Positions 10,601 through 25,600 of a stretch of 64,000 nt of DNA are shown one piece after another. The number at the start of each line of letters is the position of its first letter. Position 1 is the stretch's first letter. The stretch is taken from positions 26,204 through 90,203 of the forward strand of contig JAKCPI010002008.1 in assembly GCA_023213315.1 (NCBI GenBank), read 5' to 3'. Below the pieces are notes generated by a model. The model ran no database searches, was not told the origin of the DNA, and saw nothing but the letters and a program-made list of their open reading frames with translations. The translations under genes were made by a program, and so were the position numbers. Origin of the DNA: Euborellia annulipes. Its lineage: Eukaryota; Arthropoda; Insecta; Dermaptera; Anisolabididae.

Positions 10601-13600
10601 TTCTTTTATTTCATGTTTCTTCTAAGGCTTATTTTTTCATTAAAAAATTAAATAAAGTTTGGCTCAAGTGGTTAATTCGTCCACATTTTTTTCCATTCTC
10701 ACGTAACCAAACTTCGCGAGTTCAAATCCACCACCTGCACTTTTTTTTTAATCATATTATCAATTTCCTTTTATTTTTAATGAACTTATAATTTCATTTA
10801 TCTGTCATTATAAGGAGAGAAAGGATTTATGGAATATAAATTTTGGTAACCCTATGTTTAGGGAATTTTGACAAATTTTTAAATAACTTTTTTTTATTTA
10901 TGTTGGCATGAAGGTCACAATTTTAAAGGGGTTGAACCATGGGCGTAGCCAGACATCTTGTTAGGGGGGGGCCAACCCCTCATTAGGCCGAGAGGGGGTG
11001 GGGGTTTGCAATTAATATATACATAGATTATTAATTATTTATTTAAATAAAAAAAATTAAATTAATGTAGTGAATTGGGGCTTTAAAAAAAAATTCCCAA
11101 TGGGAAAAATATATATTTGTTTGTTTGTTTTTTTTTTAATTTTTAGGACATGCCAGGGGGGGGGGGGCAACGCCCCCCTGCCTCCCTCTGGCTACGCCCA
11201 TGGGTTGAACTACAAATGCAAATTTTTTACTCTTAATTTTGTGCAATTGGATAAATATTAAGGCCAGATTTCAATATCATAGGTCTAATTTATTAATCAA
11301 GACTAGGGTCCGACCGAAACAAGACTTTCAGCCGAAACCGAATATTCGGCCTCAACCTTAGTTTCGGCCGAAACCGTAACCGAAACAGAAACTTGTATTT
11401 CTTATAAAAAATTTTTTTTCATTTTACCTTTTTTTTTTTTATATTTTTACCCTCCCGTGAAAATCATTTTACCTTTTTTTTTTAGGGAGACTAAAATTTT
11501 ATTCTCCCTCAAGTGCTAATCATTTGACCTTTTTTTTTGTATGCGAGTCTCATCCCATCTTTTCAGACTCAGGTTTCGGCTACTTTTTGGCCGAAACCGA
11601 AACCTCGGCGAACCAGATTTTTGGCCGAAACTGAAACCGAATATTCGGTCGGTTCCTAATCAAGACATCTCCGTCTCGTTGAATATAAGATTTTTTACTT
11701 TCTCTTATTTTAATGTATTTTGACTATAGAATATAATATATATAAATAAATGTAAAATTAATAATATATAATTATTATTAATATTCTTCATAAGTTTTAA
11801 GTTTATTTTAATAAATTTGTATGAAAAATGTGGTCCTTGTAATAGTAGTGTGTCTTGGCGCCAAAAGTTAGGCACACTCCTTTCTGTTTTTAATCTCCTG
11901 ATACTTTTAAACCATATTTTGCAATAGAATAATAATAATCCGAAACAGAATATTATCTCCTGCTGATTTGTGCTGCGACCCTGTGGAGACTCTTAGAATT
12001 ATACGTATAATTTTTAAAGTGTCCACAAGAGTGCAGCACAAATCAGTTCTTTTGCAAAAGAGAAAAATAAATAAATACACAATTCCAATGATAATAATTT
12101 TTTAATGTTGGCCTACCAGGAGGTTAAAAACAGAAAGGAGTGTTCTTTTCTTTTGGCGCCAAGATACTCCTCTACTATTCTATTCTCCTGTTACAAGGAC
12201 CACACATTTTTCATACAAATTTATTAAAATTAAAATTATTATTTAACACGTTGACGCTCATTTTTATATTAGTGAGGGTCGAGAAAAGCACAATATTTCA
12301 TCTTGCATAATTAGTTAGTTTTGGGGGATTTTTACCCAGATATCACATTCACAAAGTCAGATTATATTATTATTTAACTAATATTCTAAAAAATATGAAG
12401 GACGTCTATGGCCGTCATTTGTCTTTCAAAAGAAACGGAGCTCTCAAAGACAAATGACGTCCACCAAATTTGCAATGCATCTATATGGATTTAAAACTAA
12501 TTTTTTGCCCCCGGGTGTGGTGTAGAGGTTAGCGTGCTAAACTCATATACCAAACGTCGCGGGTTCGGACCCAGGCAGTCCGATGATTTTATTTAAGCCA
12601 TTTGGATACCAGATGGCTTAAATAGAAATGCCTGAACCCACAATAGATATTTTCTCTACAACGGTTATCGTCAAAGTCTTATATGGCCTAAGTTGCCGAA
12701 AAGACTGTGTGAATGTGTGTGTGAGTGTGAGCGTGAGTGTGAATGAGAAAAAAGTGAGTGTTAAAAAAAAAAAAAAAAAAACCAATTTTTCATAATTTTA
12801 AACAAAAAGCAATAAATATTTTTTTTAACATAAAATTTGATTTTAAATATAATATAATTAGTAGGGCTCGGATTTATAGGCACTAAAAATCTTTGAAATA
12901 GGCAGGCAACTAAGCACTAAAAATTATTCAAATAGGCACTTAAAAAAGCATTTATTGTAAAAATAGGCACTTAAAAAGGCACGTAAAAGGCATTATTTAA
13001 GAAATAATATAAAAAAAATTTAAAAAATTGATGTCTTATTTTTGGTAATCTGGTGTGACTGGTCGCACAGCACACAATCTTTTCTTAATTTCGGTAATTC
13101 TGTACTTGTTTGCCAGAATATAAATACAAATCAAATTTTTAAGTACTAATTTTTACTTTCTCTTACCTATGTATATATGTTAATATATATAGAGAGAGAA
13201 AGTATTGGATTCATGTCAAAAATTCGATGTCGAGATTTTGATGGATCTTCACGTTTTGAGGTCCCCTGAATCCAAAAAAAGTGGTTTTCGCGACATGGTC
13301 TGTCTGTCTGTGTGTCTGTGTTCACTTTTAAGCATGAAGGAATTGAGCTATGAGGCTGAAATTTTATATTTAAGTTAAACACCCCCCGGGACCGGAAAAA
13401 TAAGCTTTTAATCAAAATCGGCCAAAGAGTACTAGTACTTTACTGATGTACTTTTTCAGTTTTTTTCGATTTTCTCAAAATTTGCTCCAACGATTTTGAT
13501 TAAAATTCAAAAATCAATTATTTTTTAGATGCTCTTTCAAATGTATATTCTCGTTTTGCCCTCAAAATTGTTTGAAGCACACTTTACTCTTGTACTTCAT

Positions 13601-16600
13601 AGAAAAGATAGGAGAAATGGTTGCCATGGTAACAAAATATAAATATTTTCCCATACTTATAAATTTTACATCTGAATTCAAATATTCCCTACTGCCGGGA
13701 ACTAAATACATGTCGACACAAAAAATCTGGTGTGACAAGCACAGTACACAACTTTCGATTACCGAAGGTAAGAGAAAGTTGTGTGCTGTGCGCCAGTCAC
13801 ACCAGATTTTTAAAATTTTACATTAAAAATAATTTTTTTTTTTTTTGAAAAAAAGTATTTTTTTTCAAATCTCGGGGGTGGGGGGGGGGTAATTGCCCCC
13901 TTTACCCCCCCCCCCCCCCTTGAAATATTTTCTTGGTAATTCAAAAAAATTTTAAATTTAGGCTATGTATAGCTCGTAAAAAATTGAAATTGGCTATTTG
14001 AACTTAAAATAGGCACTAAAAAATGCCTCTTATTTTATTCAGAATTTCATGAAACGTGTACATATCATATTGGCCTAAATTTTAAGCCATAAATTAAAAA
14101 AAGGCAAATAGGGCGAAATCCGAGCCCTAATAATTAGACAATTAAACTTTTATGAAAAGCATTCTGGACAAATGGATGTTTTTCCCGGACGATACATTTT
14201 TTACGCCTTAAATTTTCTGGTGGAGGAATTTTTTCAAAAAAATGTTAGATGCATCGACTCCTAACTTTTATTTTGTGATTAATGAAATAATATTAATTAA
14301 TTATTTATTTTTTTGAGAAATTTTGACCGATCTAGTTGTGAGCTGCACGCGGTTTTTATTTACCAACATTTTAATCAGTGAAGCGCTACGGGGGAGAGGG
14401 GAAGTGGACTCCGACAATTATATCAGCCCCCCTCCCGTAGCGCCTCACTGATTATATTGGTGGTAAATAAAAACCTCGTGCAGCTCACAACTTGGAGGGA
14501 AGGTAAAAAACAATTAAGAATAAATAAAAAAAAAAAGTGCAGAAGGTGGATTTGAACTCGCGAAGTTTGGTTACTTGAGAATGGAAAAAAATGAAGACGA
14601 ATTAACCACTTGAGCCACACTTTATTTAATTTTTTTAGGAAAAAATAAGCCTTTTAAGAAACATGAAATAAAAGAAGTATTAAAAAAATGTTAATATTCC
14701 ACATATGATATATCATTTTTCATTACTTTTTATGATGATTAATAATTTATAATAAAAATAAATAAATAATAAAAATATCAATAGCATCCGTAGTTTTCAA
14801 ATAATTCGTTGGACAAACGTCAGATTGTTTATCCCTTAATGTAATTAAACCAAAAACTCTATCTAATATAAGATACATGTTATTAATTCTTGAATTCCCC
14901 CTGATTCCAGAGAACTAAAGCCCTTTTAATTATATTATCTAATTTGGGAGTTATTGGCGATCAAAGTTAAGCTTATTTTCGACCTTAATGACATCAATTC
15001 TATATTATCGAAAAAGCTTATTTAGCATTGTCTGATTAAAACCAAATTTTTACCAGAGATTTATAATTAAAAAAAGAGTTTTTTTCTAAAGTTTCATTGA
15101 GATTGGTAAAGAAATAAATAAAATATTGACTATTTTGTAAATTGAGTTTTAGAATTCGCGATCCCGGTTGGGTAAAGAGAGCGATCTATGAACCGGCTCT
15201 GGGCTTCCATCTGAGATCCCACATTCTAAAACTCAATTTACAAAATAGTCAATATTTTATTTATTTCTATACCAATCTCAATGAAACTTTAGAAAAAAAC
15301 TCATTATTTAATTATAAATCTCTGGTAAAAATTTGGTTTTAATCAGACAATGCTAAATAAGCTTTTTCGATAATATATAACTGATGTCATTAAGGTCGAA
15401 AATAAGCTTAACTTTGATCGCCAATAACTTCCAAATTAGATCATATAATTAAAAGGGCTTTAGTTCTCTGGAATCAGGGGGAATTCAAGAATTAATAACA
15501 TGTATCATATGTTAGATAGAGTTTTTGGTTTAATTACATTAAGGCATAAACAATCTGACGTTTGTCCATTGAATTATTTGAAAACTATGCATTATTTTGA
15601 CATTCTGATTATAAATTCTTAATCCTCATAAAAAGTAAAGAAAAATGATATATCATATGTGCAATATTAAGATTTTTTTAATTTTCCTTTTATTTCATGT
15701 TTCTCATATGGCTAATTTTTCTCTAAAAAAATTATTCAAAGTTTGGCTCAAGTGGTTAATGTGTCCTCAAGCAATCGATTTTTTTTTCCATTCACAACCA
15801 ACTTCGCGAGTTCAAATCCACCTCCTGCACTTTTTTTTTTTATTATTAACTGTTTTTATACCTCATGTGAGGGGGGGGGGGGGGGCTGGCGTATTAATTT
15901 TAAAAATTTTATATTCAAAATAAAATTTAATTCCCAAAAAGATATTTTTCTCAAATCTCGGAGAGGGGGGGGGAGGGGGTGTAATTGCCCCCTTTACTCC
16001 TCCCCTTGTTGATTATGTCTTCACGTTAGCATGCATTTGATAATCCTTTTGTGATTGGCCGATAGTGGGCCAATGAGAGCGCTTCTTTTAGGCGGTTGCT
16101 TGGGCATCAAGTCGTTCTTTCTGCTTGCCGTTATCCGATCAGTCGCCATTATGAGGGCAAGTGCTAAACATCAAATCTGTGCTCGTTTGACAGTGATCTC
16201 CAATGAACAGAAGCTTCCTTTGTGAATTCACACTCTCCCCCTGTTTGAACATTCACCTGAACACTCTTCGCACCTGGGAGATGCCTTCCAGCCACCTCAA
16301 CTCCATCCACGGATTCCTCGTCAACGCCTGCCTCGCTTGCATCCAAATCCAGGTACCCCACGCCACCTTGCTTTGCTAATTATTCTTTTTCTATTTACAA
16401 AAAACGAATTAACCGAGCCTTTATTTATTACAAAATTATATTGATATGGCATTTTTTTAAATATTCTTTGCAATTTCCAACTCGCTTTGTTTATCTATAG
16501 ATGCCAAGTCTAATTCTCAAAAATATTTTAATGGAAATGTTTTTTTTTTAAATAAATGAAAACGTTTCCCCTCCTTGATTTCCATTCATTGATCTTTCTC

Positions 16601-19600
16601 TTTATTATTTCTTCGCTTTATCTTTAATGTCTCAACACATTTGATTGCATCTTCCATTCCTCCCAGTCATAAACCTTTTCTGGGAATTATTCCAAATTGA
16701 CTGCCATAAATCTAACGCAATAACAAAAGATATATTTTTTTTTTAACACACCGAGGTTGGCACGCTAACCCTTACACCAAGCCCCGAGGGCATAACAAAA
16801 GATTCAACTCCTTTTTCGATAATATTTCCTATTGTAAATTTGATCTCTTTGACTATATTAAATTTTCTAAGAGTATTTTTTAACAGATTTTTTTTTTTTA
16901 CTTTCTCTTACTTCTATATATGTTAATATATATAGAGAGAAAGTATTGGATTCATGTCAAAAATTCGATGTCGAGATTTTGATGGATATACACGTTTTGA
17001 GGTCCCCTGAATCCAAAAAGTGCTTTTCGCGACATGGTCTGTCTGTGTGTGTGTTCAATTTTAAGCATGAAGGAATTGAACTAGGAGGTTGAAATTTTAT
17101 ATTTATGAATAAAATCGGCCATAGAGTACCGGTACTTTACTGATGTACATTTTCAGTTTATTAATATAATCAATCAACAGAATGTAATTATTAATATATT
17201 TTTTATTCTTCATAAGTTTTAATTTTATTTTTTTATAAATTTATTTGTATAAAAAAAATATGTCTTTGTAACAGGAGTGAACAGGAGAATAGAATAGTAG
17301 AGGAGTGTGTTGGCGCCAAAAAAAAAAATAACCTCGTCTCTGTTTTTGATCTCCGAGTATTAATCATTGGAAATTTATCATATAAATTATATTGAAAATC
17401 TTTATAATTGAATAAAATATCTGATTTGTGCTGCACTCTTGTGGAAACTTTAAAAATTATACTTATAATTCTAAAAGTCTCCGCAGGGTGGCAGCACTAA
17501 TCAACAGATTTCCTCTTAGCAAAGAATATACCCATCAGAGAGGAGGTTATTTTTTTTGCGCCGACACACTCCTTTACTATTCTATTCTCCTGTTACAAAG
17601 ACATATTTTTTTATACAACAACAAGTTTATTAAAAAATAAAATTAAAAAGTATATTATTTAATAATAATCATTATATAAATATTAACAATTAATTAAATA
17701 AATTTGTATATACTATATAGTCATATAGTTAAAATACATTAAAAAATATTATATTTCCTAAATTAAGTACAAATTTCAAGATCAATTACTCCACACTATT
17801 ATAATACTGAAAAACGAAATTCGTAGCACCCTAATCATCTCAAAAATTTTATATTTTCTAAGTAAAATTAAATTTCAAGGAATTGAAAATCTGAAACTAA
17901 ATAGGTCTACCATATATCAAGGGCGGATAGAAGGGGGGGGTCAATATTGACTTTTGGCGCTGAATGCATTGTATCTGATAGATCCTAATGAAATTTAAGA
18001 AATGTCTGACAAAGAACTTGAGAGGTTTTTCTAATGACTGAACTCTAGCCATGAAGATGGTCGCATAGTCGACCGAAACGTCGCTGTGAGTTTTCTATTA
18101 AAGAAATAAATCTAGCTGCTCGGCCTTTTATTTTTCTACTACGTATTGATTCAGCTATTCACCTCGCTAACATAAAAAATAATTGTTTTTTGAATTTTAA
18201 TCAAAATTGGAGCGAATTTTGAGAAAATCGAAAAAACTGAAAAAGTACATCAGTAAAGTACTAGAACTCTTTGGTCGATTTTGTCCAAAAATTTATTTTC
18301 ACACCCTAGGTGGGTGTCTAACTTAAATATAAAATTTCAACCTCCTACCTCAATTCCTCCATGCTTTAAATTGAAAACAGACAGACCATGTGGCGAAAAT
18401 CACTTTTTTGGATTCAGGGGATCTCAAAACGTGTATATCCATCAAAATCTCGACATCGAATTTTTGACATGAATCCAATACTTTCTCTCTATATATATTA
18501 ACATATATATAAAGGTAAGAGAAAGTAAAAAGGGATAGATTGAAGAATGATTCAATTATTAGTTAGGATGCTGGTGCCAGGCTTATGTTTCTAATATCAC
18601 CCCTTTGGAAAATCGTCCCCAGAACTTTTTTTTTGGCTAGGGCTAATTGAACAGAGACCTCCAACATATAGGCTACTCGAAGGCGAAGGCAGGTCATGCA
18701 AATTGAAAGCTAAATGGCTGGCTACCTCTGAGCTGGCTGGCCAGGGGCCCTAACCTTTAAAAGTTAAAAACTCCCGATATCAATACAAATTACTGTACCT
18801 TTCGTTCGTATCGTTTTTTGGCTATGAAGAACAAAATAATTAAAATGATGCCAAGGAATCCGAAGCCGGTGATGTTGACGACGACGATGGCAGCTTCGCA
18901 GCTTAGAGACAGGGCCTCGGCGAGTGTCTAAAGAAAACAAAAAAAGTTTCCTTTTTTTTAATACAAATTCCTCTTTCTTTGATTTGTTCATTTGACTTGC
19001 CTGGAAAACGCATTCGGAATTTTTTGTTCCATCGTCAGGCGTTTTGCCATTTGGTGTTAACCATCTGAGATACTCTTCATTCAGGTCAAGGATTCCACTG
19101 TCGGAGGTTGCGTTGGGTATAAAAGAACCCACTTCACTGGAAACAAAAACAAAAATATAATCATTCGTTAAAATTGGAGTCTATAACTATAACAATAACG
19201 TTAACGGGCTAGAGGAGCGGTTCAACCAATAACGTTTCGAAAAAAAATCAAAATTGGGGGTTTTGTTCAATTAATCGCTATTTAGTTATATAGAGCAGTG
19301 TTCTAAGGGGGTGCAGGGGGGGGGGCGTCTAAACGTTCTTTAAAAAAATACTAGATCTAGTTATAAGAAATTTTTCAATGCGATTTTTTTTTAAATTGAA
19401 ATTCATAAGAGATTATTGGGACATCGAGCTATAATTTTTTTAATGACTTATTAAAAAAATTAACGGAGATTAATTTTTTTGCTATCAAGAAAATACAAAA
19501 AAACAATCTGTCCCAATAATCTTTAATTTTTTTTAATTTAAAAATGGATTTTTTGGTTTTTATTATCCCCCCATTATTTAGAAAATTTTTAAATAAGATT

Positions 19601-22600
19601 GGTAGATATATTTAAAAATTATGTGTCAAATAGTTCAGCACTCTTGCAAAAGATGGCAGGCTAGTCTGTCTAACAGCCGATTACTATTAGCCTATATCTG
19701 GCCTATGTTTATATGCTTTTATAAAAGACACATAATATATAATAACATGTATTTATTTATTATTGTTAAAAGATCAATGTATATCAACCAAATGCATTAA
19801 ATTATTAGCTACCATGCTGACATCTCTTGGCAAATTTTTTTTTTTTTTTTTGCTTACTTTTGAAGACACACAACGCCCTCTTGTCGGGAAAAACATGCGT
19901 AACATCTACCTCCTGAACCCCCTTAAGCTTTTTGACGTTGCGGTCCCTTTGGAACCCCAGTCAATACCTCACGGCCCCCTATTTTTTTTTTTTTTTAATT
20001 CAGTCAAAAGAATACAAAAACAAATTTTAAATATTGTATTCACAATTATATTTTCGAATATAATCCAATTATTTAAACTTATTTAACAATAATCAGGATC
20101 CGAAGGAACTTTGCAACCAAGAGATTGAATAAAAAAATCTTTTTATTCGTAGACGTTTCGGTCGTCAATCACGATCTTCATCAGAGCAAATATTGTTAAT
20201 TATACACGATCTTTAGTTAACAATATTTGCCCTGATGAAGGTCGTGATTGGCGACCGAAACGTCGGCGAATAAAAATTGCGCAAACACAGAATACAACTT
20301 TCGAATTTCCGAAGGTAAGAGAAAGTTGTGTGCTGTGCGACCAGTCACGCCAGATGTACCCACCGTTTAGAAAAGTTGTGATTTTTGAGCCACTGGTAAA
20401 TAAGAACTTCAGAAGATCTTGAAGAGCCTTGCGAGAAATTAATTCTTCCAGAGACGCCTTGAAAGTCCGATTTAGCTGGAAATTAAATTTTTTGTTATTT
20501 TATTTATTTATTTATTTATTTATATGAAATCCACAAAAATCAACGTACAGATATAATGGACAAGTCGTTGGGCGGTCTTTTCCGAATGCAAATCGTCATA
20601 ATAGGTGGGATCCTCCGCTAGGAGAGCATCGAGGGCATAGGCGTAGACCCAGACGGCGTCGTACGCGTAGCCGCCGTACGGAGAGATCAGCGAGGAATTG
20701 GAGGATCCTCTGTTATATCTATAATTATAACGAGAAAGAGATTAGAAATAACAAAAGAATAATCTCGTCACCGTCATCGCCTACCTTTTGAGCCACTGGC
20801 CGACCGAAATGCCCTCTTGCATAATCTGATTCGGGGATGCGTATTGTCTGGGGGCGAGGCAAAAATACCCATCGATCGCGAAGACCAACTCTTCCCTTTT
20901 GCATAATGTCGAATTGATTTTCCACCATTCGTCGGAGAGCCAGCCTGGCAGGAACCAAACATACCTGGAAGGCATTCAATCAAGGATCAAACAGGACGGC
21001 TCTAAGGCTATTTAACAAATTTGTGAGCAAGTTTATTTGCTAACGAATCGTATCTTATTCATAACATGTGCAGAGGAAGAGGCAGCCAAGGAAACGTTTC
21101 GGTGCTCCATCTTCAGTCCAGGGTTTGTACAGAATATACATCGATGTATAAACAATACAGGCTGATTCTTTATGCAGTTTACAACAATTTGTAATTATTT
21201 ATTGAAACCGCTTACAAACTGAATGTCATTATATTGCAAAACAGTTCAAGCTTTTCTAACAAATCCCCGATTACGACTCAATGCGTGCCTCCTGGCTGGG
21301 CACATCCCAACAAAAGCCGATTTCCGGGGTAACAGAAGCGATGGCTGTTGGGATGCGATGTCTCAGCTCAGGTAGGGGGAGGGGGGGGTGTCCACTAGGG
21401 CGGTTTGTTTTGCCACTTTTTCCTTTATTCGGGTCAAAATTGGCCCAGCCATATAGAAATTACAGATATAATTTTTTTTTTTTTTAAATCGAAAGTTTTA
21501 CCTCAAAGTTTCGAAATTTCGATTGCCCAAAATTGTCATTAAGTTTAGTTGGGTTATAAAGCGACCATATTTTTGGATATCGAGATGTCCCTTGTTGACA
21601 TTCTAGCCTCTAAATGCCCCTTGAAGGGCCAGAGATGCCTCCTTGTACTGAATTTGCCCCGTTTTCGGCCCCAGAGGAGCCACCTTTGGCCCCTCCAGGG
21701 GCATTTAGAGGCTAACTGTCAGCAAGTGACATCTCGATATCCAAAAATATGGTCGCTTTAGAGGGCGGAAACAGGGGGGGTAAAGGGGATAATTACCCCC
21801 CCCCGAGATTCGAAAAAATACCTTTTTTCGCAAAAAATTTATTTTTAATGTAAAATTTTTAAAATTAATACTTAAAAATTTGATGTGTATTTATATTCTG
21901 GCAAACAAGTACAGAATGCGCTTTTAAATTACCGAAATTTAAAAAAAATAGTGTGCTGTGCGACGAGTCACACCAGATTACCCTCCCCCCCCCCCCCCCC
22001 GAAACACCTCTGGATCCGCCCTTGTCGCTTTATAACCCAACTAAACTTAATGACAATTTTGGGATTTTCAGTCGAAATTTCGAAACTTTGAGGTAAAACT
22101 GTCCGATTAAAAAAAAAAATTCTATCTGTAATTTCAATGTGGCTGGGCCAATTTTGACCCGTATTGCATTTCGCTCCGAAAACAAAGTGGCAAAGCGAAT
22201 CGCCCTAGTGGACACCCCCTCCCCTCCCCCTCTGAGCTGAGCATCCCAACAGCCATCGCCTCTGTTACCCCGGAAATCGGCTTTTGTTGGGATGTGTCCA
22301 GCCAGGAGGCACGCATCAGGGATTTGTGAGAAAAACTTGAAGTGTTTTGCAATATAATGACATTCAGTTTGTAAGCGGTTTCAATAAATAATTGAACTAA
22401 AGGATCACCCTGTGATATATAATAAAGTTTGAAATCAAATAGTTTCAAAAAAGTCAAATATTTTTTACACTTATAAAGATGGGACACCGAAACGTTTCCG
22501 GCTAATTAGTAAAAAGCATTCAGGGCTTTATTTCTTGGTGGATCCTGTGGCCTGGTGCACAGAGGAAGGGAGAACGCCGTTGATCCTGAGATGTTTGGTC

Positions 22601-25600
22601 GACGAACATATTCACAAATTTGTTAAATTTGATTCGAGAGAATTTGTTTGTCGTTTACCCGTGATAAGCAGTCATGTTTTGTTTATATGCCTCGCACATG
22701 AGGGCGACGGCGGCATCTTCTTGGACATCGGCGATGATGATCCTCGCCCTCAATTGGACAAGTTCTCGAAGGTACGGCGTGAAGTCGGATTGGCGACCGC
22801 GGGGGAACCGAGGATTCGCGATGAAATGAATCCCTGTGGAAAGAGTTTTCGATTTTTAGTTTGATTTCATTCAAATTAAATATATTTGTTCTTGGGTTTG
22901 ACGTTTCCGGCGCCTTTTCGGCTAGACTCTGCGCTCTATTTCACTTCTGTTTGGAGTATTTTGTTGTTGTTGTTGGGCTTTTAGAGAAGACAACGTTACT
23001 AGGGAGCACCACGTAGGGGTTACTTCGCCCCCCCCCCCCATGCAATGCTGCAAGTGAAATTTAATATGGAGAAATGTGAGAATTTTTTTTGAAATTTCGA
23101 ATTCTGACTCTGAAGAAAATTCCCTTGCGTTTCCTTTTATAAAATAATCAATTAGAAACCTGATCTCCCCATGGGCGTAACTAGGGAATTTGGTTGGGGG
23201 GTCTGGAAGGCCCCCCTATTTGACTCAATTTTTCTTGGGACGCCCCCCCCCCCCGGGACCTCCCTAGTTACGCCCACGCCCCTCCCCCTTTTCATTGCCA
23301 TTTAAAATTGAAAAAAGAAAGAAAGGAAATCTCAAAGACACAAATAAATTTTTAATTTATTCAAATTTTGTATCTCATTTCAATAACACTTAAAAGCCTC
23401 TTTCAATTTACAATGTAAACATATTAGAATTCAATATCTCAATATTTATTCAAAAATATTCAATTAATTTAAATAATTTTTTCTAAATGAGAATTGGCAT
23501 TAGCTAGAGCCGTTTGAGTCGTTTGAGTCTCCCCCCCTCCCCCCCCCCCCGAAATGTGTATTCCTTTCCATTTGGTTTTATTAGCTATTTATCTAATTGC
23601 AGATCACTTACATATTTTGTATTCAGGGGGGGGGGGGTTGAAAGATTGCGCAATATATTGAGTCAATCAAAAACAGTTTGATTTTTATTGTGCAATCTAG
23701 TTGCTTCGTCTTTTGGTATAAACATCTACCAGGGCTACAAAGTTAAAAGATGAAGAAAGAAAGTTTATTTTAGAATCTGTTGAGATGTCTCGGAGCTTAT
23801 CTGCTCTGTGGAATATCAAAACTGAGGATTACAGCGACAGAATTAAAATAAATGAACGGACAGTTGCTAGCTTTCTTTAAACCATTTGTTCATCCACCTG
23901 CGCTTCTATTTTCTCTTTCTTTTTTGAAGCTATAACTAATTCTGGCTTTTTATTATTCCAGATGTTAACTGCACAAGTAGGAGATAGAAAAACTAATTTA
24001 TTGAGCAATAATATTGCACAATGAGGGTTGTCTATTGTTCAAAATATTGTGCAATATTTTGATCGTGTAGGGGCCGCTTTAGACTCGGTGCACAAGCAGC
24101 GTTACTAAAAATGACCAGAGTTTTTTGATTGGTTCCAAGATTGCTATAAGAGGGAGGGGCTTCTGAACCCCCCCCCCCCCCCCCTGGAACAGCTAATGTT
24201 TGGATACACTTGCACGGTGTCTTTTTTGTGCTATCATTTCTGGGCTCCCCTTAGTGACAAATCTTCGTGTTTATTCTCAAATTTAGTGGGTCTTTTGAGG
24301 GATCTCCCGAAATTGCAAAGTAAAACAAAAAAAGGTTGCTCGTACTCACCATGTTTTTGTAAAAGATCTTGGGTGTGGCTGATGTACTCGGTATACTTTT
24401 GTCCATCCTCCGAGAGTGTAGCAATGCGATTCCAATCAAAACGTTTCAATAGATACAAATAGACAAGTCGATATTGATGATTTTCAGAGATGGTGCGAAA
24501 GAAATAGGGATATTTCTCTCGGTCATGCAGACTAGCGCCCTCGGCCGAATAACTAATGACCACGGTACGATAATATTTATTGACACCAGCAAGCGGCTCG
24601 AGGGTGTCCGAGCAAGCAGGACCGAGGATTCCAACCATCCGTTCATAGAGCCTTAAAAACGCATTCATCCAATTGCATTACTATTAATTAGTCAATAAGC
24701 AAAGAAATTAACACTACGTTGCTACTGATTCCCTATTTGTCTATTTGGCTGCTTCACTTCTAGTCAAGAGCGGATCTAGAGGAGGGGGAGGGGGGTAATT
24801 ACCCCCTCCCCCTGCATCCGCCCTTTTTGAGGTCCCCTGAATCCAAAAAAGTGCTTTTCGCGACATGGTCTGTCTAAAATACCAGCGGAAACTAAATATA
24901 TGCCGACACAAAAAATCTGGTGTGACAAGCACAGAACACTGAAGGTACCGGTAAGAGAAAGTTGTGTGCTGTGCGACCATCACACCAGATTTTTTTAAAT
25001 TTCCAAAAAATAAATAAACAAGGCATGCGTTTCTAATTTCACCCCTTTGTTTGGGTCTTTATCTACGATCTGAGTTCTTATTTAATCATATGATTAGCGT
25101 AACTTCAAAGACTTGAGTCATAGTTCCTCACACATAAAACGTCTGCTCGGTTCCATCCCTCTCTTAGAGCGATGGATGAAGAGAAAGGAAAGGGACTAAT
25201 GAAGCTTAAGAATTCAAAAATGTTGGAGGAATTCTATTACCCCCCCCCCCACCCTTGCGGATGCCCATGGATCAAATTCCATATTCAAATTTCTTGAGCA
25301 AATAATAATTTAATCTATAACATTCAAAGAATACAACTCGCTAAAACTTACCCCTTTAAACCTTCGCTGGTGTGCGCCAAAATTTGCAAAAAAAGAGTCA
25401 AATGAAATTTTGAACAACAACAAAGCGTTGCTCATGTTGTCGAATGATTAATTAAAGTTTTTAAATGAGAATCTATCTGAATGATAACGATGGAGGTATT
25501 TTCAGGCCAAATTTATTCCACGTTTCGGGAGCCTAAACGCCTCCCTTCATCAGGACCCATGTGCTTATCAATAAATTAACTCTTACTTGTTTTGTGAGAC

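Larger units (their letters stand above)
9268..10924. repeat. 1.66-kb foldback element with tRNA-like sequence in each arm
   Basis: Arms of about 820 bp are inverted around 10096. tRNA-like cassettes occur at 9454-9540 (-) and 10658-10740 (+). A sister copy occupies 14500-15862. No ORF of note, so it is non-autonomous. Confidence 0.8.
20139..20277. repeat. Compact palindrome with two convergent hammerheads
   Basis: This is the smallest clean example, 139 bp. The two hammerheads are separated only by a hairpin containing GTTAATTAT/TAGTTAAC. It lies in VKR intron 11. Confidence 0.8.
21050..22510. repeat. Large foldback with inner hairpin and nested MITE
   Basis: Outer arms (about 21086-21545 and 22035-22500) include CATCCCAACAAAAGCCGATT and poly-G blocks. 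An inner hairpin (21560-21760) repeats GCGACCATATTTTTGGATAT. A hammerhead-like motif remains near each outer end. Confidence 0.75.

Noticed and set aside
21281..22487. Matching open frames on opposite strands (both starting MRASWL...)
   Set aside because: They are the two arms of a foldback read in inverted orientation, hence the identical peptides. Not genes.
22535..22864. A 109-codon + strand frame
   Set aside because: Antisense of VKR exon 8, whose - strand frame has flytrap residues and correct splice phases.
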